A DNA stretch of 64,000 nucleotides from Chiridota heheva (taxonomy: Eukaryota; Echinodermata; Holothuroidea; Apodida; Chiridotidae). The translations under genes and the position numbers were made by a program. Position 1 is the stretch's first letter. Every line of letters starts with the position of its first letter. The notes under the pieces were generated by a model, which saw nothing but the letters and a program-made list of their open reading frames with translations, had not been told where the DNA came from and ran no database searches. Location of the stretch: contig JAIGNY010002230.1 in assembly GCA_020152595.1 (NCBI GenBank), positions 302,001 through 366,000 on the forward strand. The letters are read 5' to 3'. Shown piece by piece: positions 48,975 through 60,900 of this stretch.

Positions 48975-49680
48975 TAACTTTTGATAAAGTTTCTTACACT
49001 TTTGGACCATTGTTCTTCGATTTTTAGAAATATTTATGATATCCTTTTTCAATGTTTGGGAACTTTCTTTTATTGCTTGTTCAATTTTCGGGAATTTCAT
49101 TCATTTATATACTGAGGGACAATTCTGTTTTCATCTTCCGTCAAGTTCTTCAATTTTAGGTAAGTATTTTTTTCAATGTTTGCGAAATTTTCTTTAACAG
49201 TTAAATATTTAAAATATCTCTTCTTTGATCAATTGTCGGTAAATTTCCTTCAATGTTTGGGAAATGTCTTTCAATTTTGGGAAATTTCCTTAATTCTCAT
49301 GTAGTTTTCAATTTTGGGACAATTTTTGTTGTGGAAATTTTTCTTTAATTTTTGATAATTCTTCTATTTTCTGCAATTTTCAAGAACTTTCTTTTATTTT
49401 GGAGCGATTTTTCTTCAATTTTATGTAAGTTTTCTGCAATTGTTGGGAAATTTTCTTCAATGTTTGGGATCTCTATAAATTGAGGGGAATTGTTTTTCGT
49501 TCTCGTGCCATCTTCAATTTTCGGAAAATTTCTTTCATTTTTGGCGCAATTTGTCCTCGATTTTTGGTATAATTTTATCAATTATCGAGAAATGTTGCCA
49601 AATTTTGCTTAAACTTCCAAGGATTTTACCAAATTTTCCTTCAATGTTTTGTCCATAATTCCCCAAGTTTCCCTTCCCTA
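48975..49680. repeat. Degenerate TTTTCGGGAAATTTT/CTTCAATTTT repeat
   Basis: Irregular alternation of TTCAATTTT and GGGAAATTT motifs about every 25-35 bp over 700 bp, akin to the inner part of repeat R3 at 42,840-42,970. Minus-strand frames with repeating FPKIEE-like peptides come from it and are not genes. Confidence 0.7.
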
Positions 49681-50232
49681 TCTAGAGAAAACCTTTCAGG
49701 AAGTACCCTTTTTCTCTGCTTCCCATTTATTAGACAAATGTTCCATTGTCCCAGTATACATGGTGTCAAAACTGTGCATAAAACACGTTATCACATCATC
49801 CCTGGTTTCGTTTTGCTTGACCCTCCTGACCATTTTATCCTGGCTACGCCCCTGAGGAAAAGTAAAATAATTTGCTTGGCCCCTGACATTTCATCCTGGT
49901 TACGCCCCTGTGGAAAGTTGAGATATTTTGAAGAAAATTAAAAAAAAAAGAAGTCTGGTATTTTGAAGGAAAAGTCGGATATTTTAAGAACAAAGTGTGA
50001 AATCCGGTTTTCGGAAATGCTGTGATAATTTTTTCCAAGATGGCTGGTACAACCGAATTTTCAAACAAGGTTTCTTTTTCTGGATTTCATCAAGATTACC
50101 AAAATATCAAATGAACTGAATTTATATTGTGCAAATAAAAATATCTGCACAAATTTTCCGACTTTTTGGAAAATTGCTCCTCTGCCCCCTTGCTTATTTT
50201 ACCAATATTACTTTGGCGTCTTCCTGACAAAA

Positions 50233-50480
50233 TTAAAGGATTAGTTCAAGGGTCAAGCAAGTTATCTTATATGAAAAAGGACGTAAAAAGAAACAAAATG
50301 GTAAAGAAAGCATTCAAAAATTTTATTCCGTTGAGATAATCAAGTTGGGTATAATTCGTGTAGAAACGACTAGTTGTGATGTCATAGCCTCAAGATTCCT
50401 CAAAATCCATGGCAATATTCATTTTTTCCTTGTATTGTCTATCTTTCAAAGCTAATTACCTCATACTAAATTATTGCAAT
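50233..50480 (+). mobile_element. Partial TTAA/AGGATT MITE (left end)
   Basis: TTAA then AGGATTAGTTCAAGGGTCAA, followed by AAACAAAATGGTAAAGAAAG, matching the left end of 10,105-10,652. I could not find its right end before the next repeat starts, so it is truncated. Confidence 0.6.
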
Positions 50481-50574
50481 CTTTAGGCAAACTATGTATT
50501 CATTATTCTGTCCAGGGTGTAGGCGGGATCAGTGGCGCAGCAAGGATTTTCATATTGGGAGAGAGGGAGGGGGA

Positions 50575-50957
50575 ATTGAATTGAACCGACACGATAATTA
50601 TTGGTGTTACTTTAAACAAAAAGCGCTTGAATTGTCGGCGTGGGGTCCAGGGGCCCGCTTAAGGGTCCGTGGTGGGGTCCAGGGGCAAATCCCCGGACGC
50701 CCTCGCAAAATTGACACTTCAAGGAAAAAAAAAGTATGTCACAATGCATAGTAAGAAGGTGTATTATACTACTCAAAAAGAGCTATAATACACCATATAC
50801 AAAATCAAAGCGCAAAGCGCTCGACTTGTCGGCCATGAGGCCCGCTTAAGGGCTCCTGGTGGGGTCCAGGAGCGAAGCCCCCGGAAGCTCTCGCAGAATT
50901 GACATTTCAAGGGCAAAAACTATGTCATAACACATCATAGTAAGAAGGTGTATTATA
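50575..50957 (+). repeat. Two tandem copies of a unit of about 190 bp with GGGGTCCAGGGGC
   Basis: Both copies contain AAAGCGC, TGTCGGC, GGTGGGGTCCAGG, a CCCCGGA(C/A)GC segment, GACA-TTCAAGG and GTAAGAAGGTGTATTATA (50,751 and 50,940). Just upstream GGATCAGTGGCGCAGCAAGG (about 50,518) has an inverse relative near 57,119-57,138, so this is probably the end of a transposable element. Confidence 0.7.
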
Positions 50958-50967
50958 CGGCACCAAT

Positions 50968-51027
50968 CTGAATCGACCGATTAAAATCTGAATCGACCGA
51001 TTAAAATCTAAACTGACGGATTAAAAT
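50968..51027 (+). repeat. 20-bp repeat, three copies
   Basis: Three copies of CTGAATCGACCGATTAAAAT, the last with four changes. Confidence 0.92.
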
Positions 51028-51029
51028 TT

Positions 51030-51560
51030 CGGGGGTATTGCCCTCCTCTGGATACAGTTTATCATACGAATATACAAGAATCCCAAAACTTTCCCGGTGA
51101 CAAGAGGGAAATGTGAACTGGTAAATGTTTCCGCCAAAAATTGCTTCATCGGAAAATCTCGTCTTAAGAAGTAGGCGTCTTACGTTACTGTTTGGCAAAT
51201 ATTTTTTCTTCAATTTAACCAGTTTTTAAACAAAATCATTCCCCAACTTTATACTATTTATTTGGTTGGTGTCACGTCACATCCGGGAGATGACGTCATT
51301 TTCTGGAGCGAAAACAAACCTTTGCGCGATACACGTGGGCAAGTCCGTATGGTTTACTGTGTGCTTTACGTATGACAATTAAACAAACACAGCTGATCGC
51401 TTGTTTTCACTCCAATGCGGGGTGAATGCGCGCGGTTGCTATGCGGTCTCATGACCTCCGGTCACATTCCGACCAAGTGAATACCAACCGGGGAAAAGCA
51501 TGTAACTGGGAAAGTAAAATTATCTCAATGGGGTCAGTTTTCCTCCTGTCCCCGCTTCCT
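51030..51560 (+). repeat. Dispersed repeat R3, copy at 51 kb
   Basis: Shares AAAATTGCTTCATCGGAAAA and later CCGGGGAAAAGCATGTAACT with the 42.8-43.1 kb copy and inversely with 20.2-20.6 kb. A GC-richer insertion of about 200 bp (51,270-51,470) with a perfect TGACGTCA (51,291-51,298) is specific to this copy. Confidence 0.65.
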
Positions 51561-51711
51561 ATGCCTCCGTACATTGAATTTAAAGATTACCCTCGGCATA
51601 TTCGATTAAAGTTTTGCTTCCAATTTTGTTCGCAGATTTGGAAGTCACTCTCAAGCGCTCTGGCTCCCGAGGTTCTCTAGGTTGCAGTTATGTATTCAGG
51701 TGACAGAAGCA

Positions 51712-52083
51712 TCACTCTATACAGGCGCAGTCCCAGAGTCCATGATTTAAATACCCGCCTAAAATTCGACAAGAACACTGACCATTAACGGTGAAGCCAA
51801 TATAACTTGATATCTGATCTAACTTTAATACCACCACATGCATGCTGTCCACCAGCTTTAACATTTCATCTTTTTGACAAATACATTTTGTGTGTTCACA
51901 ACTAAAGGCCCTCCTATGCCACCCGTTCGATTTTGCCTGGAACCACACACCCCGTTGCTCTTCCAATTGGTAGTCTTGCAATTTTGTGTAAATATAAATG
52001 AAACAATGAAAACTTGTTGACGAATTTACGACAGAAATCATTCTATCAGTCCATTGGCTAATCATGATAAGAATAGGCGTCAA
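51712..52083 (-). CDS. Unrecognised open frame of 123 codons
   Basis: An open frame of this length starts with ATG on the minus strand and codes for a cysteine-containing, non-repetitive protein with a tail rich in Cys (CSCRILGG, WDCACIE). I do not recognise a domain, signal peptide or membrane segment. In AT-rich DNA of this size a few open frames of about 120 codons are expected by chance, and no splice or promoter context supports it. It is listed only because it lies outside any repeat I could find. Confidence 0.15.
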   Translation of the reverse strand: MTPILIMISQWTDRMISVVNSSTSFHCFIYIYTKLQDYQLEEQRGVWFQAKSNGWHRRAFSCEHTKCICQKDEMLKLVDSMHVVVLKLDQISSYIGFTVNGQCSCRILGGYLNHGLWDCACIE

Positions 52084-53559
52084 TGTTTGAAATAAGTTTT
52101 AATGTTTTTATGTAAACGTATTTAATCTCATGAATCTTACAAATTATGCTTATGTTGAAAATAAAAGAGTTAACGATGTGTAACGATTTTCAGTAGTTCG
52201 GCATATGGCTTTCAAGTAACATATATACCAAAATATGTTTGTTTGATATATTTCATATAACGTAGAAACATGTATGTTTTTATAGTTGGATAATTTTCTT
52301 CTCATTTCTTTTGTTACTGCAGACTTACTATAGAATCAAGGAAGCAGCTTCATCAATTTTCATTAAATGTTTTTCTTCTGTTTTAATAATCCGCAAGATC
52401 TCATTGGAATGTTAGAGTTCATCATGTGAGGAAACAAGACTGCAATTGCAAGACCGAAATATTTTTTACCGGAATATTTTCGTCTAAGAAAGAAACAGTT
52501 GACAAGAAAGAGCTGAATTAAGTCATTTGAAGAGCGCAATGAATCATCACGAAAGAGTTTGAATCTTATTAACCATGAAGTAAATATATTACTTAAAAAA
52601 AATCTTTACCAATTAACATAAAAGTAATGACCCCCGACACAAAACTAACATTAACAAATTTAAGGGATTATTCCATATTTACGTGTCGGAACTATCATCG
52701 TTTAATTTAAGTTTAATACACAATGCAACGTCATTTAGCATAAACAGAGAGCTGCCATTGAAATGGTAGCTCCTTGTATATCGTTTACTAAAATATTGAA
52801 TATGAATTTACAGGGAAATTTCATGATTTTGATTTTTTTCCCGAGAGGTAATGTTTAATATGAACGCGCCTAGATATAATGTCTAGTACATACTCAGTGA
52901 CACTCCGGAGTAATAGACCGAAAAGTGAGGGCGTAGTTTAATGGGATGGGGGGGGTTCAAATGGTCATCCAGCACGCAACGGTATAGCAATTTTCGTGGT
53001 AATTTTTATATTTACCATGTTGTATACACCAAGGGCTATATCAGGCATAATTATATTCAAGTGACCTTTGCCCTCACGTCGCATGTGGGCTATTTTCGGT
53101 CTAGCGCCAACAATAAGATATAACTTTGATGCATGTTTTATGATTTGTGTTTGATATATTTACGTTCAAGTATTTATTGAAGGTCTCAACACTTTTACCT
53201 CACTAATATAAACAACTCACACATGCCTATACGATGACCACTTGTGCGAATAGCCTTTTCGTGTGTCAGAATACACAGTTAAAATCGCAACAAGTAACCT
53301 GAAATTTGAATATGCATGTGATGTTAAGTTTCGTCCACAGATATAAAACAGATAAGAGATAAACCTATTATTTTGTTTTGATTCTGATTTTCTAACTTGC
53401 TTTTGAGGGAAATTTGTCAGTCAGAAATGTTAGTCTTTAATGCAAAACTTTTAATCAAAAAACATAAACGACTGTGAAGATAAGTCTATTGTATACTTAT
53501 TAGACTGCTATAGAAATCCAACTGCAGTGACGTTATACCCTCATTAGAGCAACGATTGA
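52084..53559. other. AT-rich stretch without a gene
   Basis: I see no gene, repeat or transposon end here. Confidence 0.5.
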
Positions 53560-54088
53560 AATGTCAGTCCGGGAGAGGTCCTAAAATAAACAACCAAAAG
53601 ATTCGTATAATTAGTAACTTTTCTTGACATGGATATCGCCATTTTGTGATATTTCCCATGATGCTTACTATACTAACGTTAAGCGCTATAGTGCTATAAT
53701 TTTCAAAAACCTGTGCGAAAAATTTCTTGGCCCAGCGAAAGAAATCTCATTGATAAACATTCCTTGCTTTCATAGCTAAATATTATCGACTCCCTTTACA
53801 TATTTGCCACGCCGTTTTTTGCGAAAAAATCGAGAAAAAAGCTAGGCTTTTAGGCGCGAAACAAATCATTTAAAAAAATTGTAACAGTATAATTTTGTCG
53901 TTGAGATGGCAGCTTCTAAGGAATAGAATTACACATCGAAAAATCTTACAATCTCTATGACAAAATGCTCTCAGTTAATCGTTCTGTAACATGTTTATCG
54001 CAAAATATGAACAAAACGGCTGCTGGACGTCGATTAGCTCAGATAATTTACAGCTTCCTTTAAATAGGATATCTTCCGGACTGAATGT
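53560..54088 (-). mobile_element. Non-autonomous DNA transposon, CAGTYCGG family, copy 4
   Basis: The element is 53,565-54,083. Its ends CAGTCCGGGAGAGGTCCT and AGGATATCTTCCGGACTG are near-inverse, with a perfect 5-bp duplication AATGT on both sides (53,560-53,564 and 54,084-54,088). Inner motifs GCCATTTTGTGATATT and TTTTAGGCGCGAAAC place it in reverse orientation to copy 1. Confidence 0.88.
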
Positions 54089-54728
54089 ATTGCATTAAAA
54101 ATTATTTGAACCGTTTTTGCTATAATCGACTTTTTAGAGTCTGCTTGAGGACACTCCAGAGATCATTCCAAAAATCTTAGAAAACATTTTAACTTGAATC
54201 CAATGTACAGTCTTTTGGTAAATTTGTGAATAGCCATTACTACTGTACTAAAAAAATAATTACTTTGAATATTTTGACCACTTCTTCAGTCCGTTCGATA
54301 TTGTCTTTCTTATATTATTTTGTTGTTGTTGTAAAAACTCTTTGCATGTTTTTTTTTGGAAGGGGGGGGAGGATTGGGGTTGTTAGAAGTTATATATGTG
54401 TATAGCAGTAATAATGAGGAAAAATACAACAATTGTCATCAAAACTGATTAGAAATTTAATGAACATTTTATAACCGAATTGTAGGTGTCTTAGTGCAAA
54501 GGCTTAAAATAATTTGGCCAGAATTTGCAGCACCCCTTAAAAGAATATGACAGGTAAACATAGAAAATACCATTTACTTCACCCCTTAAAAGTATCATGA
54601 CGGACACAAAAGGATTAACGTAGAAAATACCAATGTCTTCCAGCCACTTTGCTAGCTGTAAGTTAACTGTTTGAAAAAGTAAAATGGTAAAGTTTCAACC
54701 AATTTTGATGAGAAACTTTCGGCTATTT
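54089..54728. other. AT-rich stretch with a small duplication
   Basis: CCCCTTAAAAG and CATAGAAAATACC / CGTAGAAAATACC are duplicated at about 54,533-54,632 with a shift of about 49 bp. A G run lies at about 54,357-54,372. I see no gene. Confidence 0.5.
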
Positions 54729-55100
54729 TCATGATATGATGTCCCTATGCAACGTTGCTTTTAAGTACCAAAACAAAGGACATTTGTTCATTATTATTTG
54801 AACTTTTATTGTTTCCATTTTCAGATGAAGAACATTTGCATCTTGAGGGTTATCTTCCTCTATTTCATCAGCTGCCTTTATCATTTGATCTGCGTCCTCA
54901 CTCTCTACATCTAAAGTTTGATCCATCACAGTTCTTTTAATTGTTTTGAGATGCATATACATTTTCTTGGTGTTATAGAAAATAAGTTCCTTCAAAACAA
55001 GCTTTGTTGCAAATGTAACCGGTGCAGGTGTTTATCGTGTCTTTGTCAAGTTCACACAGAAATTGATATAGAGCTCTCATTTGTTGCTGTTTCTTCTTAA
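54729..55100 (-). other. Weak coding-like stretch, unrecognised
   Basis: On the minus strand an 88-codon frame contains an acidic, non-repetitive part (DQTLDVESEDADQMIKAADE then IEEDNPQDANVLHL). A second frame of 36 codons (MRALYQFLCELDKD...) precedes it in another phase. This could be a decayed gene or exon, but I recognise no family and find no splice sites that join them. Confidence 0.2.
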
Positions 55101-55110
55101 ACGATCGTTT

Positions 55111-55470
55111 ACCGCTCCTGACGTCATCAATGTTCACTATGATCAGCTTTTTTCCGGCTGTATCTTGAGTATGGTCCTTTTACACTTGCAATGGTTCACA
55201 AAAGCTTCCAGTTTTAAACTTAGAAATTGCGACGAGCTCTTCATATACTCATGAAATGCTGGTAATTTTCAGGTTGCTGCTCCTGACGTCATCAAAGTTC
55301 ACTATGGTCAAAGTGTTTATATATATATTTTTTTAAGTTCTTTTCCGGCTGTACCTTGAGTATAGTCCTTTGCGTTGTTTTGCACTTGCAATAAAAAGCT
55401 TTTAGTTTTAAACTTTAAAATTACGACGAGCTCTTCATAAACTCATGACATGCTGGTAATTTTGAGGCTG
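55111..55470 (+). repeat. Tandem duplication (period about 165 bp) with a perfect CRE in each copy
   Basis: Both copies start GCTCCTGACGTCATCAA and contain GTTCACTATG, TTTTCCGGCTGTA, CTTGAGTAT, GACGAGCTCTTCATA and ACTCATGA. TGACGTCA is at 55,119-55,126 and 55,284-55,291. The second copy has an extra TA-rich segment. Confidence 0.85.
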
Positions 55471-55475
55471 TAAGG

Positions 55476-55997
55476 GAACAAAAGAAATTAATCACTGACT
55501 AATCAAATACATTTATGACAACAGCCTATGGTTTAAAAAGTCAAAACTTTTGGAATCATATAATCCATTGCAGTGGCTTAGCGTGGAAGGGAGGCACCCA
55601 ATATTTTGATCCCTCTGTTGAGATTTGTACATGTCGGTACATCTTATTGTATCCCCTCTTAGTGGCACGGGTCAGGGGAACACTGCCCGCCAGTGAAGCT
55701 TAGAGGTCACCCAATGCTCAAGGGCGCAAAAATTGTCCTGAGAATATATCTTTATTTACATTTTATTTCTCAACGTTTGCAATTTGTATTATTTACAAAA
55801 TATTTAACGTTCATGTTTTATGTTTTTTATCAAAGCTTCTCAAGCAATCTAAAACATAAAAATCATCCCTGAACTCCCAATTTAAGACAACATTGTGTAG
55901 GCAATGGGATCCTACATAAGATAAGAAATGTATATTTCTGTTAGTTAACTTATAAAGTGTGGAAATGACACAATTTTAAGCAGTTTCTGATACCAAA
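55476..55997. other. Stretch without a gene
   Basis: GCAGTGGCTTAGCGTGG near 55,570 resembles a transposon end also seen near 50,520 and 57,120 (AGTGGCG...). Nothing else is recognised. Confidence 0.4.
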
Positions 55998-56285
55998 CAG
56001 TTCGGTAGTATGCTTAATAACTTGAACATAAATGTACATGGAAGCCGCCATTTTGTATGATCCTTTACTATCCTAACGTTAAAGCCTTATGCAATGTTAC
56101 ATATTTCAAATTTGAAATACGTCTGGGAAAAATATTTTTGCTAGGGGAAAATCATGAAAATACTTTCATTACGGTCATGGCTACAACTTTTCTACTCCCA
56201 TTTGATAGTTCACCACGCCGTTTTAGAAATATTAGAAAAAGACAATAATAGCTAGGATTTTAGGCGCGAAACGGCCATTTTGAAA
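55998..56285 (-). mobile_element. CAGTYCGG family, copy 5, one end only
   Basis: CAGTTCGGTAGTATGCTTAA opens a segment that follows the right half of copy 1 (1,038 back to about 710) closely in reverse: GGAAGCCGCCATTTTGTA, ACTATCCTAACGTTAAAGCC, CATGGCTACAACTTTTCTAC and TTTTAGGCGCGAAACGGCCA. The other end is lost; similarity ends at about 56,285. Confidence 0.85.
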
Positions 56286-56900
56286 AAGCAATGTTTTGCT
56301 ACCAAAATCACCATAAGAGCAGGGCCTTCCTGGATTTGACGTGATTTTAAGCAATTTTCTGTTATCAAAATCACGAGAAACGCAGGACTCCCAAAAAAAA
56401 AAAACGCTATAAGCTTCGGAGGCTTCGCCCTCTGCAGTTAGGCGCACCTACAATGCGAGCCTGCAAGGTGCGCCGACAAGGCGCGCCGACAAGGCGCGCC
56501 GACTAAGGCGCGCCTACAAAGCGCCTACCATGACTTCAAACCTGGAATGGACACAATTTTAAATGATTGTTTGCTACCAAAATCACCAAAGGCGCAGAGC
56601 TTCGCCCCCTGCAGTTAGGCGCGCCTACCAGGACTTCGACCCTGGAATTGACATAAATGTGAATCATTGTTTTGCTACCAAAAGCGCAGAGCTTTAAGCA
56701 ATATTATGCAGTCAAATTCATGTGAAACGCTTTGCCCCTGGACCCGTACCAGGTCTTTGCCTCTCGAATGAAACACTTGATGTTACGCAATTAATGCTTC
56801 CAAAATCACGAGAAATGTATCGCTTCGCTCTTGAAAGTTTTGACAAGATTTTAAGAATATTTTTGCTGTAACAAAATAGCGAGAAACACAGGACTTCTCG
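56286..56900. repeat. Irregular repeat with TTTGCTACCAAAATCACC and GGCGCGCC motifs
   Basis: TTTGCTACCAAAATCACC or a close variant recurs near 56,295, 56,570 and 56,675, and AAAATCACGAGAAA near 56,370 and 56,800. Between them GCAGTTAGGCGC(A/G)CCTAC and a row of GGCGCGCCGACAA units (56,470-56,525) form a CpG-dense spot in AT-rich DNA. It does not code for protein. Confidence 0.7.
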
Positions 56901-57639
56901 GGCCCGTGCCCTTACAACGGATGCAGTGCCTATAAGAGAAATAATAAATTTACTACTGTCAATTCAATGAATTTACCTGGCATCTAAATGGTGCATGCCA
57001 ATTTAAATCTTTCAACGTTTTACTCTTATGAGCATTCTTTTTTTTTAAATCTATTTTTTTGGGGTAGGTGGGTTAGCAAATTGCCCCAGTGAAACAGGAC
57101 CAACCACGCCCATATGGAAATCCTTGCAACGCCACTGATCCATTCTTTCAGAAAATTCAGCTTGCATACAAATTCTGTTTTCCCTTGTGCTTCTGTGTCT
57201 ATAACTCCGTACAATACGCATACACAGAAGCGTGGAAAGTCACAATTTTTTTCTCACCTTTACTTTTTGATGATTTCCGATGGTCTATCAGTGGTGTCTT
57301 TCATTTTTCCTCTGTCGATTTAAATCCGATTGATGTGGATTAATACTATTTTTATATTGCACAATGTGAATATTACTTTAACATATTAATATCCCTCATC
57401 AAACATATACATGATTAGGGATGTAACGGAAACAAGCTCGATGCATCCCTAAGCATGATTTTCTGTAAGTAGAAACAAGCAATGTCCTCTGAAGAATGCC
57501 TTTACAATGAAAGGATTTCCATAGGTGACACAAATGTAGCTTTATGCTTTGCTCATTTGAAATGATAGAGGACAACTAAAGAGAGTGTATGGCTGTACTG
57601 TCTATAAAGTCATTCTTCCGTAGAATTTGAATATACATT
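56901..57639. other. Stretch without a gene
   Basis: TTGCAACGCCACTGATCC near 57,122 is an inverse relative of the element start near 50,518. Open frames at 57,089-57,343 cover this repeat and are not credible genes. Confidence 0.45.
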
Positions 57640-57845
57640 AATAAGCACGAATATGGATGATATGCTTGAATAAGCATGAATATGCATGAAAATGCATGTT
57701 AAGCGTGAATATGCATGATTATACATGAATATGCATGTTTAAACATGAATATGCATGTTTAAGCATGAATTAGCATGATTTAGCATGAATATGCATGTCG
57801 GCATGAATATGCATATTCACAACATGAATATGCATGATTTTTCAG
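57640..57845. repeat. ATGCAT-rich repeat of about 20 bp
   Basis: About ten irregular copies of GAATATGCATG with a variable TTTAAGCAT spacer, leading up to the large 20-bp array that begins 60 bp later. Confidence 0.85.
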
Positions 57846-57904
57846 ATTGATATGGATTAATATTATTTTCAAAGCATAAAGCTACTTATGTGTCACCTTC
57901 ATAA

Positions 57905-60900
57905 ATCAAATGGTGTGTCAAAACATTGAAATGTGCGTTAAATGGTGCGTCAAAACATTGAAATGTGCTTTAATAGGCGAGTCAAATGGTGCCTCAATAC
58001 ATTGAAAGGTGCGTCAAATGATGCGTCAAAACATTTGAAAGGTGCGTCGAAATATTGAAAGTGCGTCAAATGATGCGTCAAAACATTTGAAAGGTGCGTC
58101 GAAATATTGAAAGTGCGTCAAATGATGCGTCAAAACATTTGAAAGGTGCGTCGAAATATTGAAAGGTGCGTCAAATGGTGCGTCAAAACATTGAAAGGTG
58201 CGATAAATGGTGCGTCAAAACATTGAAAGGTGCGTCAATGGTGCGTCAAAACATTGAAAGGTGCGTCAATGGTGCGTCAAAACATTGAAAGGTGCGTCAA
58301 TGGTGTGTCAAAACATTGAAAGGTGCGTCAAATGGTAATTAGAATCATTAAAAGGTGCGTCAAAACATTGAAAGGTGCATCAAATGGTGTGTCAAAACAT
58401 TGAAAGGTGCGATAAATGGTGCGTCAAAACATTGTAAGGTGCGATAAATGGTGCGTCAAAACATTGAAAGGTGCGATAAAAGGTGCGTCAAAACATTGTA
58501 AGGTGCGATAAATGGTGCGTCAAAACATTGTAAGGTGCGTCAATGGTGCGTCAAAACATTGAAAGGTGCGTCAATGGTGCGTCAAAACATTGAAAGGTGC
58601 GTCAATGGTGCGTCAAAACATTGAAAGGTGCGTCAATGGTGCGTCAATGGTGCGTCAAAACATTGAAAGGTGCGTCAAAACATTGAAAGGTGCGTCAATA
58701 CATTGAAAGGTGCGTCAATACATTGAAAGGTGCGTCAATACATTGAAAGGTGCGTCAATACATTGAAAGGTGCGTCAATACATTGAAAGGTGCGTCAATA
58801 CATTGAAAGGTGCGTCAATACATTAAAAGGTGCGTCAATACATTGAAAGGTGCGTCAATACATTGAAAGGTGCGTCAATACATTGAAAGGTGCGTCAATA
58901 CATTGAAAGGTGCGTCAATACATTGAAAGGTGCGTCAATACATTAAAAGGTGCGTCAATACATTAAAGGTGCGTCAATACATTAAAAGGTGCGTCAATAC
59001 ATTAAAAGGTGCGTAATACATTAAAAGGTGCGTCAATACATTAAAAGGTGCGTCAATACATTGAAAGGTGCGTCAATACATTGAAAGGTGCGTCAATACA
59101 TTAAAAGGTGCGTCAATACATTAAAAGGTGCGTCAATACATTAAAAGGTGCGTCAATACATTAAAAGGTGCGTCAATACATTAAAAGGTGCGTCAAAACA
59201 TTGAAAGGTGCGTCAAAACATTGAAAGGTGCGTCAAAACATTGAAAGGTGCGTCAATACATTGAAAGGTGCGTCAAAACATTGAAAGGTGCGTCAAAACA
59301 ATGAAAGGTGCGTCAAAACAATGAAAGGTGCGTCAAAACATTGAAAGGTGCGTCAAAACATTGAAAGGTGCGTCAAAACATTGAAAGGTGCGTCAAAACA
59401 TTGAAAGGTGCGTCAAAACATTGAAAGGTGCGTCAAAACATTGAAAGGTGCGTCAAAACATTGAAAGGTGCGTCAAAACAAAACAAAAATGAAAGGTGCG
59501 TCAAAACAATGAAAGGTGCGTCAAAACATTGAAAGGTGCGTCAAAACATTGAAAGGTGCGTCAAAACATTGAAAGGTGCGTCAAAACATTGAAAGGTGCG
59601 TCAAAACATTGAAAGGTGCGTCAAAACATTAAATGGTGCGTCAATACATTAAAAGGTGCGTCATTAAAAAAACATTCAAAAGGTGCGTCAAAACATTGAA
59701 AGGTGCGTCAAAACAATGAAAGGTGCGTCAAAACAATGAAAGGTGCGTCAAAACATTGAAAGGTGCGTCAAAACATTGAAAGGTGCGTCAAAACATTGAA
59801 AGGTGCGTCAAAACATTGAAAGGTGCGTCAAAACATTGAAAGGTGCGTCAAAACATTGAAAGGTGCGTCAAAACATTGAAAGGTGCGTCAAAACATTGAA
59901 AGGTGCGTCAAAACATTGAAAGGTGCGTCAAAACATTGAAAGGTGCGTCAAAACATTGAAAGGTGCGTCAAAACAATGAAAGGTGCGTCAAAACAATGAA
60001 AGGTGCGTCAAAACATTGAAAGGTGCGTCAAAACATTGAAAGGTGCGTCAAAACATTGAAAGGTGCGTCAAAACATTGAAAGGTGCGTCAAAACAATGAA
60101 AGGTGCGTCAAAACAATGAAAGGTGCGTCAAAACAATGAAAGGTGCGTCAAAACATTGAAAGGTGCGTCGTCAAAATTGAAAGAATTGAAAGGTGCGTCA
60201 AATGGTGCGTCAAAACATTGAAAGGTGCGTCAAATGGCGCGTCAAAACATTGAAAGGCGCGTCAAATGGCGCGTCAAAACATTGAAAGGTGCGTCAAATG
60301 GCGCGTCAACACATTGAACGGTGCGTCAAAACATCGAACGGTGCGTCAAAACATCGAACGGTGCGTCAAAACATCGAACGGTGCGTCAAAACATCGAACG
60401 GTGCGTCAAAACATTGAAAGGCGCGTCAAAACATTGAAAGGCGCGTCAAAACATTGAAAGGCGCGTCAAAACATTGAAAGGCGCGTCAAAACATTGAAAG
60501 GCGCGTCAAAACATTGAAAGGTGCATCAAATGGCGTCAAAACATTGAATGGCGCATCAAAACATTGAAAGGCGCGTCAAAACATTGAAAGGCGTCAAAAC
60601 ATTGAAAGCGTCAAAACATTGAAAGGCGCGTCAAAACATTGAAAGGCGCGTCAAAACATTGCGTCAAAACATTGAAAGGCGTCAAAACATTGAAAGGCGT
60701 CAAAACATTGAAAGGCGCGTCAAAACATTGAAAGGCGTCAAAACATTGGTGCGTCAAAACATTGAAAGGCGTCAAAACATTGAAAGGCGTCAAAACATTG
60801 AAAGGCGTCAAAACATTGAAAGGCACGTCAAAACATTGAAAGGCGCGTCAAAACATTGAAAGGGCGTCAAACACGTCAAAACATTGAAAGGCGCGTCAAA

